Shown here piece after piece: positions 21,020 to 34,789 of a DNA stretch of 64,000 bases. Under the pieces are notes generated by a model that did no database searches, was not told the origin of the DNA, and saw only the letters and a list, made by a program, of their open reading frames with translations. The DNA lies in assembly GCA_947069175.1 (NCBI GenBank), contig CAMTDV010000012.1, positions 37,604,341-37,668,340 on the forward strand. The letters run 5' to 3'. The DNA is from Scalesia atractyloides (Eukaryota; Streptophyta; Magnoliopsida; Asterales; Asteraceae). A program made the translations under genes and the position numbers. Within the stretch, counting starts at the first letter, position 1. Every line of letters starts with the position of its first letter.

Positions 21020-24000
21020 GCCTTAGTGACCATTAGTGTCAACATGCTTACCCTCTGAGTGACCATTAGAGTCAACATGCTTATACTGAGCCTCTGAGTG
21101 ATCCTTTTGGAAGTCATAACTCTCATATGAGCCACTTGTTGGATGAGAGGGATTAATTCTATAATTATGGAAAAGTTGGACGATGGAGGGGTTAAGAGTG
21201 TCAACATGTTAATTTATACCTCTCAGTGACCTTTTAACGAACCGAGAGCTTGACAATGTCCGGGCATACTCTCGGGTACGCCAAATGTTGGTTACGGAGG
21301 GCTAATTATGCTTAAAGGTGTTTTAGAGTTTTATAAATTGAGGGGCTAAATGTGATAAAGTTTGAAAGTTCCCTTGAGGCGCTCGCGAGGCGAGAGAGAC
21401 ACTGGCCATGTCTCTCGCAGCCAGCCAGAGGCCTGTATCTGCAGCATAATTGCTTGGCCTCCACACATGTTGCCATAAACCATTTGATTCGAAACTAGGG
21501 ACTTCAAAACTGCTATGCCATGTTTTAGGACACTTGTAAGCTCCCTCTAACACTCCCTAACACCTGGCATCACCTCCTTCAAGCTCCCCAACTATAAATA
21601 GGTGCCAAGGTTCACCACTTGAACTTGCACCTTTCTCATTCTTCACTCTATCTCCCTCCTCTTGAATTTCCTAACTGAAAGGAGCATCCAACTTAGTTCT
21701 ATTTCATCATAGGGATCACTTGTAAGTGTTCCTTTCTCTTGCATTTCGTTTATAGGCTTTTATAGCCAAAAGTCAAACGTTTTAATGAAAACACCTTGAC
21801 TTTCTGTTAAGACCATTATGGTCCAGTCATTGTTCGTAACGAACATGGCTAAGTGATCGTAAGGTAGGTGTTAACCCTATAAAGGGCACCTCCTAAAGAT
21901 CACGTTTGCTAGACCAATTGAGGGGTCAAAGTATTATTATTAAAAAGTCAAACATGCCAATTTTCGGAAATATTATAATCTGAGTTTATATGTGTTATGA
22001 AACATGTTTTGACACTTAAACAAGTTGGTAATAATTATTAGAATATGTAAGAACATGTTCAGCTTGTTAATTTCAGTTCTAGGGTCGGTTCGCAACCGAA
22101 AGTCGCAAAGTTTGACTTCTGCTTTGGCTTTCAATTCTGACCGATTTAGATTAGTTAGCTACTGATCTAAGGTTGCATTATGATCATAATATAATGTAGC
22201 ATAACCCCCTGAGGTTATATTACACGATCATAATCAGAATCTGAGTGTATGCACAAGCTCCATTATTATGCCATTTTGACTAAAATGCCCATTTTACATA
22301 AAATAAGGTTAAATCGATAACGAAATTGAAAATGAACTACCTACTGATGTAATATCATAAGTAAAATTATTTGGGACGTCAAGTCAGATTATATACTGAG
22401 TTTACGTACAAGTTCTTGTGTTATGTCGATAAATGACGATAAATCCCTTGTGGCTCATAAATGGTTTTAATCATACTTTTTCATATCAAATCTTTTACCA
22501 AATGTTATATTAAATAACATATCTAAAACAATTAAACTTGATCTTAACATCAGTTTTTACTAAACTTCACACAAATCATCATTTTACTACATAAATGCCG
22601 TTTTGGCGCATAGTATGGTTTTAAACCATATTTATTAAGCAAGACTTGTTACCTACTGAATTGTAAACTTATTTAAAATATTTTTACAGTAGGTATATAA
22701 TATAAACTCAGAATCCCAAATAAATTATAAAACTATGTGTAAAAAGGACCAAAATGCCCCTACGGTGCATTGTTTGGTCATAAATGATAAATTACACATA
22801 TGATTGATAACTTACTGATATTATATCATAAATAAATTATTTTTCCAGAATACTTATGATCATCACATCAAAATATATTCAAGTTCCTTTTGTACGACAT
22901 ATAATTACCAGAACGCCCTTATGAAGCATAAATTTTATTTTAAAACCTTAGCAGGCATATAAGTTGATATCCTACTAATATTATAACTTATTTAAACTAT
23001 AATCGCATTTAGAACTTGTCCATGACTTATCCGGTTACCCGATATCGCTTATATGTGCACGGTTAAGTATATGTAACTAGTTTACGGAAATTAATCGAAA
23101 TGGGTTTAACATCATCATTTTAGTCTCAAAATCCATAATGCTTATGGTTTACCCATATTATACAAGTCATAGTACTTGTTGGGTTTAAACTACATTCTAT
23201 CCGGTCATCGCTTAATCTAGCGTATTTTACCGTTATTGATCCTGTACGCTAGTCGGTCTAAGTCTATGACTTAATTAAGACCGTTAGCATTTAATTGGTT
23301 AGCTTATGCCATAATCCAGACTAGAGTCTTCCGGTAAATGCTATCTACACTTAGTTCATTTTGAAGACGGCTGAGATATTAAATCTTGCATTTTTAAATC
23401 AAGACTAGCTCAGGTTAATACTCTCGACTTACTTTCCCTATACGGGCTTAGGTTACCGTAAACTATTACCGCTTGGTCGAAAATGGGATCAATCAAATGC
23501 TAGACTGTGGCTAGTAAATCCGCATATTCCGTTTTAATCAGTTTTGTTTGATAACTTAAACATCGGGGGTTACGACCGTGTCCTGGATATCGTCGGCTCA
23601 TTACATTAGATAATGGCCACGACCAAAGTGCGGGGTGTAGGCATACACCTAACAGATTGCTCATGCTAAATTATTTTTACCCAATTGTTGGGGATAATTC
23701 CTTCGTGAGTTCATAAGTGGTGTGTACGTTAAGCATATCTTGGTCTTTGTACTGGGCCCTGTATGTATGGACAAACATGTGAATTTGTTAACAAGGTTAC
23801 AAGGCTGACTTTCCCAAGTTATAAAAGATTTTTCGTGCCATGTGCACTCAAAACCATTTTCAAATGTTTGCAAAATGAGTTAGTTGGGTGTATTTACCCG
23901 GAAAGCTGACGTATTTTCAAAAGACTAAGCTTGCATGTACAATACGAAATAGGCTGGAAGCTGCTCGGTAGTGATATAAGAGGATCTTGCAAATCCTTAG

Positions 24001-24234
24001 ATCTGCCCAAAGTCTGTTATACACTTTTTTACATTTTACAATCCGCCTGTGGACCTTCTGTTACAAGCCGTCTGTATATTCTTTTTCGTACTTGAACATT
24101 TAGTTTGTAATAGTAATTTAACTCTAAGACTTCCGCTGTGTTGTGTTTAATTGACTATGATGATATCAACTTACGTCATGATATTCACCACCCAGGCCCA
24201 CCGGTGTTTGGTTGTAAAAATACGGGGTGTGACA
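21020..24234 (+). repeat. Related Gypsy LTR in plus orientation
   Basis: It ends CGGGGTGTGACA at 24234 and contains the reverse complement of landmarks in the LTR at 18426-20767, for example CGAACCGAGAGCTTGACAATG near 21240 against CGAGCTCTCGGTTCG near 20315. The expected TGTAACACC start is missing; homology begins near 21020. There is no PBS after its end: Copia gag follows directly. It is a solo or truncated LTR inserted in, or recombined with, the Copia remnant. Confidence 0.75.
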
Positions 24235-25560
24235 CTAAGGCGCTTACTAGCACTTTCATTCTCAAGCTAGTGACTACTAAGTATGATGGAATTAGTGGTA
24301 TTTGTGGGCACATAATGATGATGAACAACATAACCCATAAGCTGAAGGGATTAGACATAGAGATCAGTGATGGTTTTCAGGTGCACTTTATCATGACTTC
24401 TCATCTAGCATCCTATGAAGCTTTCAAGATCAATTACAACACTCAAAAGGACAAATGAACGATGAGTGAGCTGATATCTATGTGCATGCAAGAGGAAGAG
24501 CGCATGAAGCTGAACAAACCTGAAGTTGATTACCTTGACACCTCCAATTCCAATAATAGAAAAGGCATTAATCCAATAAAAGAAGTTTCCAAAGTCCAGA
24601 AAACTAATCCAAGTGCTCCCTCCAACTCTAAGATCTCCACTTGGAAGCCTTACTACAAGATTTGTAAAAAGAATGGGCATAAGTAGAAGATCGCCCAGAC
24701 TTTAAGGAGTTCCTGGCCAAGAAAGGTAATAATCTTTTTATGGTATTTAAGTCACTTAATTTAAATGTTCCAGCTAAAACTTGGTAGTTTGATTTTGGTT
24801 CTATGGTTTATTTAACCACTTCTACTCAGCAGTTCCTTACGATCTGAAAGCGGGCAAGAAACCAAAGACCACTAAGACCGGGGAATGATAAAGAACTTGA
24901 AGTCAAGGCTGTGGGAACCTTACAATTAATTATGAAAACAGGTTTATATATTAAACTTTATGATACCTTATATATTCATGAGATTACTCGGAATCTTATA
25001 TTAGGACCAAAGTTAGACATAAACGGTTGTGATCATGGTCATGGAAAACTTTATATTTCTTTTGATTCTCAAGTGTATGGTCATGGCATCTAGATGGTGG
25101 TCTTTATAGATTAGAACTAGATGATAAATTTTCCAAATCTTTGTTATCATATAATATTAATGAATCACTAATAAAGATTAAACAGAAACAAGACTAGAAG
25201 GCCACATCTCATAAGAATGATTAGCTCGACTCGTGAAAGATGAAGTTTTACTTTCTCTCAATTTCAATAGCTTTGGAACATGCGTCAAATAACTTAAAGG
25301 TAAAATGACATCAGCGAATAAAAAAGGTGCCACAAGCAGCTCTAATTATTATAATTCATTCATACTGACATTAATGGTCCTTACCCATCACTGGCATAAT
25401 TGGACATTCTTCATTTATCATTATCATTGATAAATATTCCCTTTATATGTACTTGTATCTCATTAAAGAAAAATCTAGATCACTTATAAGTTTTAAAGAT
25501 TATAAAGCTAAAGTTGAAAAACAATTAGATCATCAAATTAAAGTTGTAAGCTAAAGTTAC
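24235..25560 (+). pseudogene. Copia gag-protease-integrase debris
   Basis: A gag segment (24240-24690) reads LKGLDIEISDGFQVHFIMTS and later a zinc knuckle CKKNGHK, broken by a stop. A protease-like segment (24790-25130) includes FDFGSMVYLTT and LYIHEITRNLILGPKLD. An integrase start (25340-25560) includes HTDINGP. Stops and frameshifts occur throughout. The gag N-terminus is absent on the left, where the Gypsy LTR begins, and the rest of integrase, RT and RNase H is absent on the right. Confidence 0.7.
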
Positions 25561-25905
25561 CTTTTGTACCCTCCATCTATTGATAGCTTTACTAGACCCA
25601 ATCTCAGTATCAATATGTTCAATCCTCATTCTTGCCTTTTTACACACCTCTTTTATGCATACACCCTTTTTCTAGATCTTTCAAGTCTAGAGGTGTAGGT
25701 GTTATAGATGGATCTTCATTATTTTCGTAATCTTTACCTTTTGCACACTCCGTTTGTTCATGGATTTACTAGACCAATCTCAACATCGATTAATTTAATC
25801 CTCATTCTTGCCCATTTACACACCTCTTTTGTGTTTATCACCTTCCTTCCAGCTCTTTTCAAGTTTGGAGGTGTAGATGTTATACAATGGTATTCGTTCA
25901 TTTGG
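25559..25905. repeat. Two-copy tandem repeat, period about 177 bp
   Basis: ACCTTTTGTACCCTCC at 25559 and ACCTTTTGCACACTCC at 25736 begin two similar blocks that both run through CTCATTCTTGCC..TTTACACACCTC to GGAGGTGTAGATGTTATA or AGAGGTGTAGGTGTTATA. It is non-coding and lies between the Copia debris and the Gypsy LTR. Confidence 0.75.
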
Positions 25906-26023
25906 TAATCTGTATAATTTCATCATGATGAGCTTCCAAAGTTCATCCTTTGAATTGATTTATATTATACTTGTACTTGGCAGTAGCTTTGATCATGTCA
26001 AGATAGTATATCCTTATACTCTT

Positions 26024-28939
26024 TGTCACACCCCGAATTTCCAACCAAACATCGGTGGGCCCTAGTGGAGAATATCGTGACGTAAGTTGATATCATCATA
26101 GTCAATTAACATAGCACAGCGAAGTCTTCGATTTAAATTACTATAACAAACCAAATGTTCAAAGTACGAAAATAATATACAGACGGCTTGTAATGAAAGA
26201 TCCACAGATGGATCGTAAAATATACAAAAATGTGTAACAGACTTTAGGGCAGAACTAAGGATTCGCAAGATCCTCTTATATCACTACCAAGTAGCTTCCA
26301 GCCTATTTTGTATTGCTACGTGCAACTTAGTCTTTTGAAAATACGTCAGCTTTCGCTGCTAAATATAATTACTGACTCGTTTTGAAAACATTTCAAAATT
26401 TGATTTAAGTGCACAGGGCACAAAAAATCTTTTATAACTTGGGGAAGTTATGCTTATAACCTTGTTAACAGATTCACATGTTTGTCAATACATATGGGGC
26501 CCAGTATAGAGACCGAGACATTATTAACTGACACACCACTTATGAACCCACGAAGGAGTTATCCCCAACTTGTGGGTAAAAATATTTTAGCATTCGCACC
26601 TGTCGGGTTTATGCCTACACCCCGTGCTTTGGTCGTGGCCATTGGTAACTTAAATGAGCCAAGGGTATCCAGGACACGGTCGTTAACCCCCAACGTTTAA
26701 GTTATCAAACAAAACTGGTCAAAACGGAATATGGGGATTTACTAGCCATAATCCGGCATTCGATTGATTCCATCTCCGACCAAGCGGTAATAATTTACCG
26801 TAACCCAAGCCTATGTAGGGATAATAAGTCAAGAATATTTACCTAAGCTAGCACTTGATTTAAGTGCAAGTTTAACTCAATCGTTTATTCAATTAGATAA
26901 GCGCAGATAGCATTCACTGGAAGGCTTTAGTCTGGAATATAACATAAGTAACCAAATAGAATGCTAACGGTCTTATTTAAGTCATAAACTTAGATCGACT
27001 AGCTTAAAGGATCAAAACGGTACAATACGCTAGATTAAGCGATTACTGGATAGAATGTAGTTTAAACCCAACAAGTACTATGATTGTGTAATATGGGTAA
27101 ACCATAAGCATTCTGGATTTTGAGATTTAAAATGATAAGCTTAAACCCGTTTCGGTAAATTTTCGTAAACTAGTTACATATACTTAATCGTATGAATATA
27201 AGCAATATCGGGTAACCGGATGAGTCATGAACAAGTTCTATATGTCATTATACTTTAAATAAGTTGTAATATCAGTAGGATATCAACTTACATGCCTGTT
27301 AAGGTTTTAGAATGAAATTATGCCTCAAAAGGGTGTTTTGGTAATTATATGTCGTATAAAAGGAACTTGAATATATTTTGATATTATGATCATAAGTATT
27401 CTTGAAAAATATTTAATTTATGATATATTATCAGTAAGAAGTCACACATGAGTGTGGTTTGTGGTTTAGGACCAAACTATGCACGAAAGGGCATTTCGGT
27501 CTTTTAAAAACATAAATTACGATCTTATATTAAAACTTAGTTTATGATCAGAATAATAATATCATAACATGTTAATTCATTTAACATATTAGTAGATAAT
27601 TTATTTGGAAGTTTGTTGTTGATTAAAACCTTGTTTTATGTAAAAAGGGCATTTTAGTTAAAGTTTGACATTTAACGGAACTTGTGCATAAGACTTGGAT
27701 TATGATTATGATCATGTAATATAACCTTAGAGGGTTATGCTACATTATATTATGATCATAATGCAACCTTAGATCAGTAGCTAGTTAATCTAAATCGGGT
27801 CAGAATCAAAAGTCAAAGCAGAAGTCAAACTTTACGACTTTCGGTTGCAAACCGACCCTAGAACTGAAATTGATGAGTCGAACATGTTCTCACATATTAT
27901 AATAATTATTACCAACTTGTTTTAGTGTTAAAACATGTTATATAACATATATAAACTCAGATTATAATATTTTCAAAATCTGGCATGTTTGACTTTTTAA
28001 TAATAAAACTTTAACCCGTCAATTGGTCTAATAAACGGGATCTTTATGAGGTGCCCTTTATAGGTATTAACACCTACCTTATTACAATCACTTAGCCATG
28101 TTCGTGGCTGGACCATAATGGTCTTAACCGAAAGTCAAAGCGTTTTCCGTAAACGCTTGACTTTTGGCTATAAAAAGCCTATAAACGAAAAATGCAAGAG
28201 AAAGGAACACTTACAAGTGATCCTTGGATGAAATAGAACTAAGTTGGATGCTCCTTTAAGTTAGGAACTTCCAGAGGAGGGAGATAGAGTGATTTATGAG
28301 AAAGGTGCAAGTTCAAGTGAAGAACCAATGCTCCTGTTTAAAGTTGGAGAGTTTAAAGGAGATGATTCCAGGTGTTAGAGGCTATCTACAAGTGTCCTAA
28401 AATGTGGCATAATAGTTTGGAAACCCATGGTTTCGAATTGAATGGGTTTTGGCAGCTTGTGTGGTTACCAAGCAAATTTTTCTGCAGCAAAGGTCCTCTG
28501 GCGGCCCGCGAGAGACCAGGCCTTGTCTCTCGCGGCCCGCGAGCAGCCTATATAATCTTTCAAGATTTGCCACATTTAGCCCCTCAACTTATTAAACTTC
28601 TAAAACACCTTTATAAGAATAATTAGCCCTCCGTAGCTAATATTTGGCGTACCCAGGAGTATGCCCGGACATTGTCAAGCTCTTAGTTCGTTAAAAGCTC
28701 ACTCAGAGGTATAAATTAACATGTTGACACTTTTAACCCCTCCATCGTCCAACTTTTACATGATTCCACAAATAATCCATCTCGTCCAATAAGTGGCTCA
28801 TATGAGAGTTAAGACTTCGTAAAGGGTCACTCAGAGGCTTATTTTGAGCATGTTGACACCTTTAGTCTTATTACTCCTTGATATAAAAGTAATGACACGT
28901 GTCGCTATATTAGTGGACACGATTTTACGAGGTGTTACA
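26024..28939 (-). repeat. 3' LTR, 2,916 bp
   Basis: Plus-strand ends are TGTCACACCCCGAATTTCC and GAGGTGTTACA. In element sense it starts TGTAACACC right after the polypurine tract. Confidence 0.85.
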
Positions 28940-28957
28940 TTCTCACCCCCTTAAAAG
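28940..28957 (-). other. Polypurine tract of the Gypsy element
   Basis: The minus strand reads TTTTAAGGGGGTGAGAA immediately before the LTR's TGTAACACC. This is where plus-strand DNA synthesis is primed. Confidence 0.75.
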
Positions 28958-28976
28958 AAATCTCGACCTCGAGATT

Positions 28977-31900
28977 TTATTTAAAAAGATGGGGGTACTT
29001 TTGTCGCATAGTGGACGCAACCTCCCATGTATACTCGGGGCCTCGACGGGCATCCCACTTAACCTTTACAATAGGTATCTTTTTCTTTCAGAGTTTCTTA
29101 ACCTGTCGATCCTCGAACGAAATGGTTTCTCAACAAACCTTAGGTTTTCATCAATTTGCACATCATGATGTGACATTGCTAGCGATTCATCGGCTAGACA
29201 TTTCTTAAGATTACAGATGTGGAATACATCATGAATTCCGCTAAGCTCCTCTGGCAGCTTAAGCTTATAAGCTAGAGCGCCCACACATTTGATTAGCTCG
29301 AATGGTCCAATATATCTTGGGCTTAACTTGCCCTTCTTTCGAAATCGCATTACACCTTTCCAAGGTGATACTTTTAGCATGACTTTGTCCCCTATTTGGA
29401 ACTTAAAAGGTTTACGCCTCTTGTCAGCATAGCTCTTCTGCCTATCACGGGCAACTTTGAGTTTATCACGGATTTGCACAATCTTATCCATGGTCTCTAG
29501 GACAATCTTCGGTCCTGATAGTTGGGCTTCCTCAACTTTAGCCCAACACACGAGTGTTCGACATTTTCTCCCATACAAGGCCTCAAAAGGAGCAGCCTTG
29601 ATGCTCGTATGATAACTATTATTATAGGAGAATTCTATTAGGGGTAAGTAGTCATCCCAACTTCCACCTAAATCAATAACACATGCTCTAAGCATGTCTT
29701 CCAAAGTCTGAATAGTACGCTCACTTTGTCCATCCGTTTGTGGGTGGTAGGCTGTTCTAAAGTTTAATCTTGTGCCTAAAGATTGTTGGAAACTTTTCCA
29801 AAAGTGAGATGTATATCTCATATCTCTCTCAGATACAATAGATAATGGCACACCATGTAGGGACATAATCTTGTCCACATATAGCTGTGCCAACTTGTCA
29901 GAATTATAAGTTTCTATAATTGGCAAGAAATGTGATGACTTAGTCAGCCTATCTACAATGACCCAAAGCGTGTCATTACCACATTTATCTTAGGTAACTT
30001 GGCAATTAAATCCATAGTTACCATTTCCCATTTCCAGGTGGGAATCTCAAGTTGTTATAGAAGTCCTAACGGTTTTTGATGTTCGGCTTTAACTTGCGAA
30101 CACGTCAGACACTTATCTATATATGTGCCTATGGATTTCTTCAAATCCATCCACCGATAATTCTTTTTCAAATCTTGATAAATCTTGTCACCACCTGGGT
30201 GAACTGAGTATCTTGAATTATGCGCTTCTTGGAGGATTAGATCTCTAGTCCTCCAAGGATTGGAACCCAGATTCTGCCATTAAATCTAAGGATTCCGTCT
30301 TTTCCAGGCATTAACTGATCAATAGTTCCGCCTAATACTTCATTAGGAATGTTAGCCTCTAACAGGGCTTTCTTTTGTGCATCTAATAGCTTGTCATTCA
30401 AGTTATTTCTGAGCTTGATGCTCTTGGCGTTAATCCTTATAGGCTTAACTCTTTCTTTTCGACTTAAGGCATCAGCAACGACATTGGAGACTCTTATGTC
30501 AGTATATATAATACACTTTGTACCATTAAGTAATGTCTCCACAACTTAAGTGCAAATACAACAACCCCCAATTCCAAGTTATGGGTGGTGTAATTCCTTT
30601 CGTGCACCTTTAATTGTCGTGAAGCATAAGCAATCACTTTGCCTTTTTGCATTAGCACACAACCATGCCAGTGTGCGAGGCATCACAATATGCGACAAAA
30701 TCCTCAATACCCTCAGGTAAGAGATAACAAGGAACATTGCTCAACTTATGTTTTAGAATTTCAAAAGTTTCTTGTTGTTTTGTACCCTAGTCAAACTTGA
30801 CATTCTTACGGGTCAAGGTAGTTAAAGGAGTGGCTATCCTCGAAAAGTTCTCAATGAACCTCCTATAATAACCAGCCAATCCTAAGAAACAATGAATCTC
30901 TGATGGAGTTTTGGGTACTTGCCAATTCATTATGGCTTCAATCTTAGCGGGATCCACTTGGATACCACACTCACTTACAACATGTCCAAGAAACTGGACT
31001 TCTCTAAGCCAAAATTCGCACTTAGAGAACTTAGCATAAAGCTTCTATTGTCTTAGCAATTCTAGGATGCACCAAAGATGTTTCCCGTGATCAACTTGAT
31101 TACAAGAGTAGATAAGTATGTCGTCTATGAAGACAATGACAAACTTATCTAGATACGGTTTGCAGACTCTATTCATGAGATCCATGAATGCTGTAGGTGC
31201 ATTTGTGAGCTCAAAAGGCATCACTAGAAATTCATAATGACCAGAGCGAAACCTTAAGGTAGTTTTGTGAACATCCTCATTCCTAACCTTCAGTTGATGA
31301 TATCCTGATCTTAAGTCGATTTTAGAGAAGTAACTAGCCCCTTGAAGTTGATCAAACAAGTCATCGATCCTGGGCAGAGGATAACGATTCTTGATTGTTA
31401 TCTTGTTTAGTTCTCAGTAATCAATGCACATCCGTATTGAACCGTCCTTTTTCTTAACAAAAAGAATAGGAGCTCCCAAAGGTAAGGAACTAGGCTGAAT
31501 GAAGCCTTTCTCTAAAAGTTCGTCTAATTGTATTCTCAATTCCTTCATTTCCATCGGTGCTAGCCGATACGGAGCTCTTGCAACAGGTGCCACTCCTGGT
31601 AGGATGTCAATCCTAAACTCCAAGGAAAACATCGGGATATTCCGATATGACTAAAAGATCTTCAATATTTGGTTTTGGCTCATTAATAGTTATTTGTGCC
31701 ATGTAAATGACACAACTTTTTCCCAGACATTTGGATGCCTTAAATAATGACACTTTGTCTGGAAACCCATAGTGTGAATCTCCAATAATGGTGAGCATTT
31801 CACTAGATGGGGTTTTAACTTCTATGAGTTTCTTATCACAGGCAATACAGGCTTGGTTATGAGATAACCAATCATGCCTAAGACTACATCGAACCCCGCC

Positions 31901-33352
31901 AGTTTCATTGGCAGAAGAGAAATAGGAATTAAATGATTCTTAATGGATATAAAACATCCATCAAGAATAGAAGATGCTGTTTCTAAGGTTCCGTCAGCAA
32001 GTTGTACTTCATAAGTTATGTCTAGGGTTCTTATGGGTAAGTTTAATAGTTTACTAAAATTATGGTCTACAAAAGACTTATCTGCACCCAAATAAAGAAA
32101 AAACTCTAGCATATACGTCATTGATGAGGAATGTACCTGTTATGACGTTATTGTCATTAACAGCCTTTCTAGCATTCATCTGAAAGGCACGTGCATTTTC
32201 TTTCTTGGCCTCTCCAGGCTTTGCATTGTTACTCTTAGGATTCTTAGAGCAGTTAGTCCTAATATGCCCTTTTTCATTACAGCCGTAGCAGATGGCATCC
32301 TTAAGATCCTTGCATTCTAAGGTCTTATGCCCCTTTTTCTTGTAGATACCACAGGGTTTAGCCTTGGATCAGAATTACACTGTCCCCAATGCCTGCGATT
32401 GCAGCTCTTGCATGTCAGCTTCTCGCCTGATCTGTCTTTGTTCCTTCTGAACCCAAATCCTCCCTTGTCCTTCTTGTTAAATCATTGGGAGTTACCATCC
32501 TCTCTCTTCCTCTTCACGTCAGTCTCAGTCTTGATTGACTTTTGTCTCACCAGATCTAAGGTGAAAGAGAGAGATAGGTCAACAACAGACCTATAAGTAG
32601 TAGGCTGAGCAGCCTTCACCGTGCCCTTAATCTCAGGTGCTAACCCATTTATTAAACGTGCGATGCGTTTGGGTTCAGGTGAAATCAGATAAGATACTAA
32701 TATGGATAAGGAATTAAACTCGGTAACATACTTCCGACAGTCCAGATTTTTCATTGTAAGAGTCAAAAAATCTGACTCTATCTTCCCCACCTCATGAGGT
32801 GGGCAGTAAGCTTCCTTAACGAGGTCCGCAAACTTGGTCCATCCCAAGTTATACAAATGTACCTTACCTGTTGACTAGACCATGGCCTTCCACCATATTA
32901 GGGCATCGCCCTTGAAAGATTGGGATACAAATTTCACCACATCCTTATCAGCACAACCGCTGATATCCACAATGGTTTCCATTTCGTCAAGCCATCTCAA
33001 GGCTTCTATAGCCCCATTTTCTCTATTAAAATCTCGGGTCTTGCTTGAGACAAAGTATTTATAGGTACATCCGTCTTTAGAAGAACAGGACCCATCATGA
33101 AACTCTAGTTTCTTTCACTCTTCGCATTCTAAGAGTGAACAGAGCTCTCCTTTCGAGCTGATGATGGTGGAATAGATAAAGGTTTAGAGCGAGTAGCGCT
33201 TGATTCCTTAAATTTTTCCATGGCCCTTTCCATGGCACTTCCAACAACTGCATCAATGCAAGCTTGGAAATCATCATTATTGATAGCTATATTTTCAGCT
33301 TTATCAGTACTATTATGTGGCGACTACTTTGCGCCTCATCTGAGTTAGCCAT
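28977..33352 (-). pseudogene. Gypsy gag-pol polyprotein, multiply broken
   Basis: The start is MANSDEAQSSRH at 33352; the stop is TAA at 28977. Domains in order: gag (about 33000-32480, with ALRWLDEMETIV and KFADLVKEAYCPP), a zinc knuckle near 32400-32280, protease (32121-31822), reverse transcriptase (31632-31045), RNase H near 30700, and integrase (30180-29066). A final WDARRGPEYTWE...YPHLF segment at 29060-28980 is typical of chromovirus C-termini. Seen directly: the protease active-site region reads YLGADKSF where DSGADKSF is expected. RT keeps FIDDILIY. Integrase keeps the Glu region (TDGQSERT) but has SERD where SDRD is usual. Frameshifts fall near 33310, and stops occur in gag, before LNKITIKN and in RNase H. 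No active enzyme is possible. The Tekay-like lineage is inferred. Confidence 0.85.
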
Positions 33353-34789
33353 CTCTGATGTTTGGGGTACTAAATGCCAAATTAAATTTACATTAGCCAT
33401 GGTATTAATAACCATATAGGCTATAAAGTTTGGATATATAAATCCATTGCCTATTTGAACCAGTGTGCATAGAATCACAACTGTCAGACTTAACATTTTA
33501 AATGAATGTTTCTTAAGATATATAGTTATATTTGGCCTCGGTCTCAAAGGGACCATAAAAAGCTTTCTAAATTTGGACGTAGTCCATATACTATTAGATA
33601 GTGGAACATAATGTCACAACTGTCATGGTCATAATTGATAATATAATATGGCCCATAGGCAAATTAATATAACTTCAATCTCTTAAGATGTTAAGATAAG
33701 TAATCATCGAACTGATGATATTAGTCATGATCTCATTGATCATATAGACTATGAGGCTTGAGCATAGCTCACTACCTTGGACGGGAACCATAAGGTTACA
33801 ACTGTAATTGTCTTAATTGACAACATAATATGGCCCGTAAGCAAAATAATATAATAGATCAATTACATCTCCTAAGATGTCAAGATAGATAATCATCACA
33901 CTGATGATATTAGTCATGATCTCATTGATCATATAAACTATGAGGCTTGAGCATAGCTCACCACCTTGGACAGAGAACCATAAGGTTACAACTGTCATTG
34001 TCTTAATTGACAATATAGAATTGCTCGTAGGCAAATCATCACTAATGAATGTTAAATTCTAGCCCATAGGCATTTCATCACTAATGGATGTTTAATTATG
34101 GCCCTAGGCACTACATCACTAACGGATGTTTAATGATGGCTTGTAGACACTACATTACTAACGGATGTTTAATTATGGCCCGTAGGCACTACATCACTAA
34201 TGGATGTTTAATTTATTATCATCGTATTGATGATATAAGCCGGGATCAAATTTGATCACATAGGCTCTAAGGTTAGGTCGTAGTCCATCACCTAGACAGC
34301 TAGTGTGGTTCCTCAAGTCACACTACCAGGAGTATTAACATTACTTGAATGTTAACACAGAATTATCTTATGGTCGATTAATAATAGTCATGGTCGCATT
34401 GACCTTAACGACTTGGGGCTTGAACATAGTCCACCACCTCTGGATAGAAAGATTAATCTTCCTTAACTATCATGATAGAAGGTTATTCATCCTTAACTAT
34501 CTCTTATAATTTGCCAATTAATATGGACTTTGCCATTTGGCTAATCAAAACCATTAAGATCTTTTGGAATTATATAGCTGATCATAAATTTTGAGTTAAA
34601 ATCGAGATGATCGCTTGAAAAGGATGTAACGATTATATATGTGTATTATATATATATATAATTCTAAATATTTCATTAAATGACAATAGGAAATTACAAT
34701 AATTGAAATAAATAAATAAAACTAGTTGTCCATGCTAAATAACATGTCCACATAGGGACTAAAGAAATAACATAATAATAGAAAAGACT
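33353..34789. other. Non-coding DNA between accessory ORF and gag
   Basis: About 1.4 kb without a gene. It includes a repeated phrase (CATGATCTCATTGATCATATA at about 33730 and 33914, within two similar blocks about 185 bp apart) and the minisatellite at 34030-34213. It matches in layout, and in many phrases, the segment 15940-17428 of the other remnant. Confidence 0.55.
34030..34213. repeat. Diverged 40-bp repeats, about five copies
   Basis: Units like GGCACTACATCACTAACGGA followed by TGTTTAATTATGGCCCGTA. They are the same locus and unit as the 13-copy array at 16341-16850 but fewer and more varied. Confidence 0.8.
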
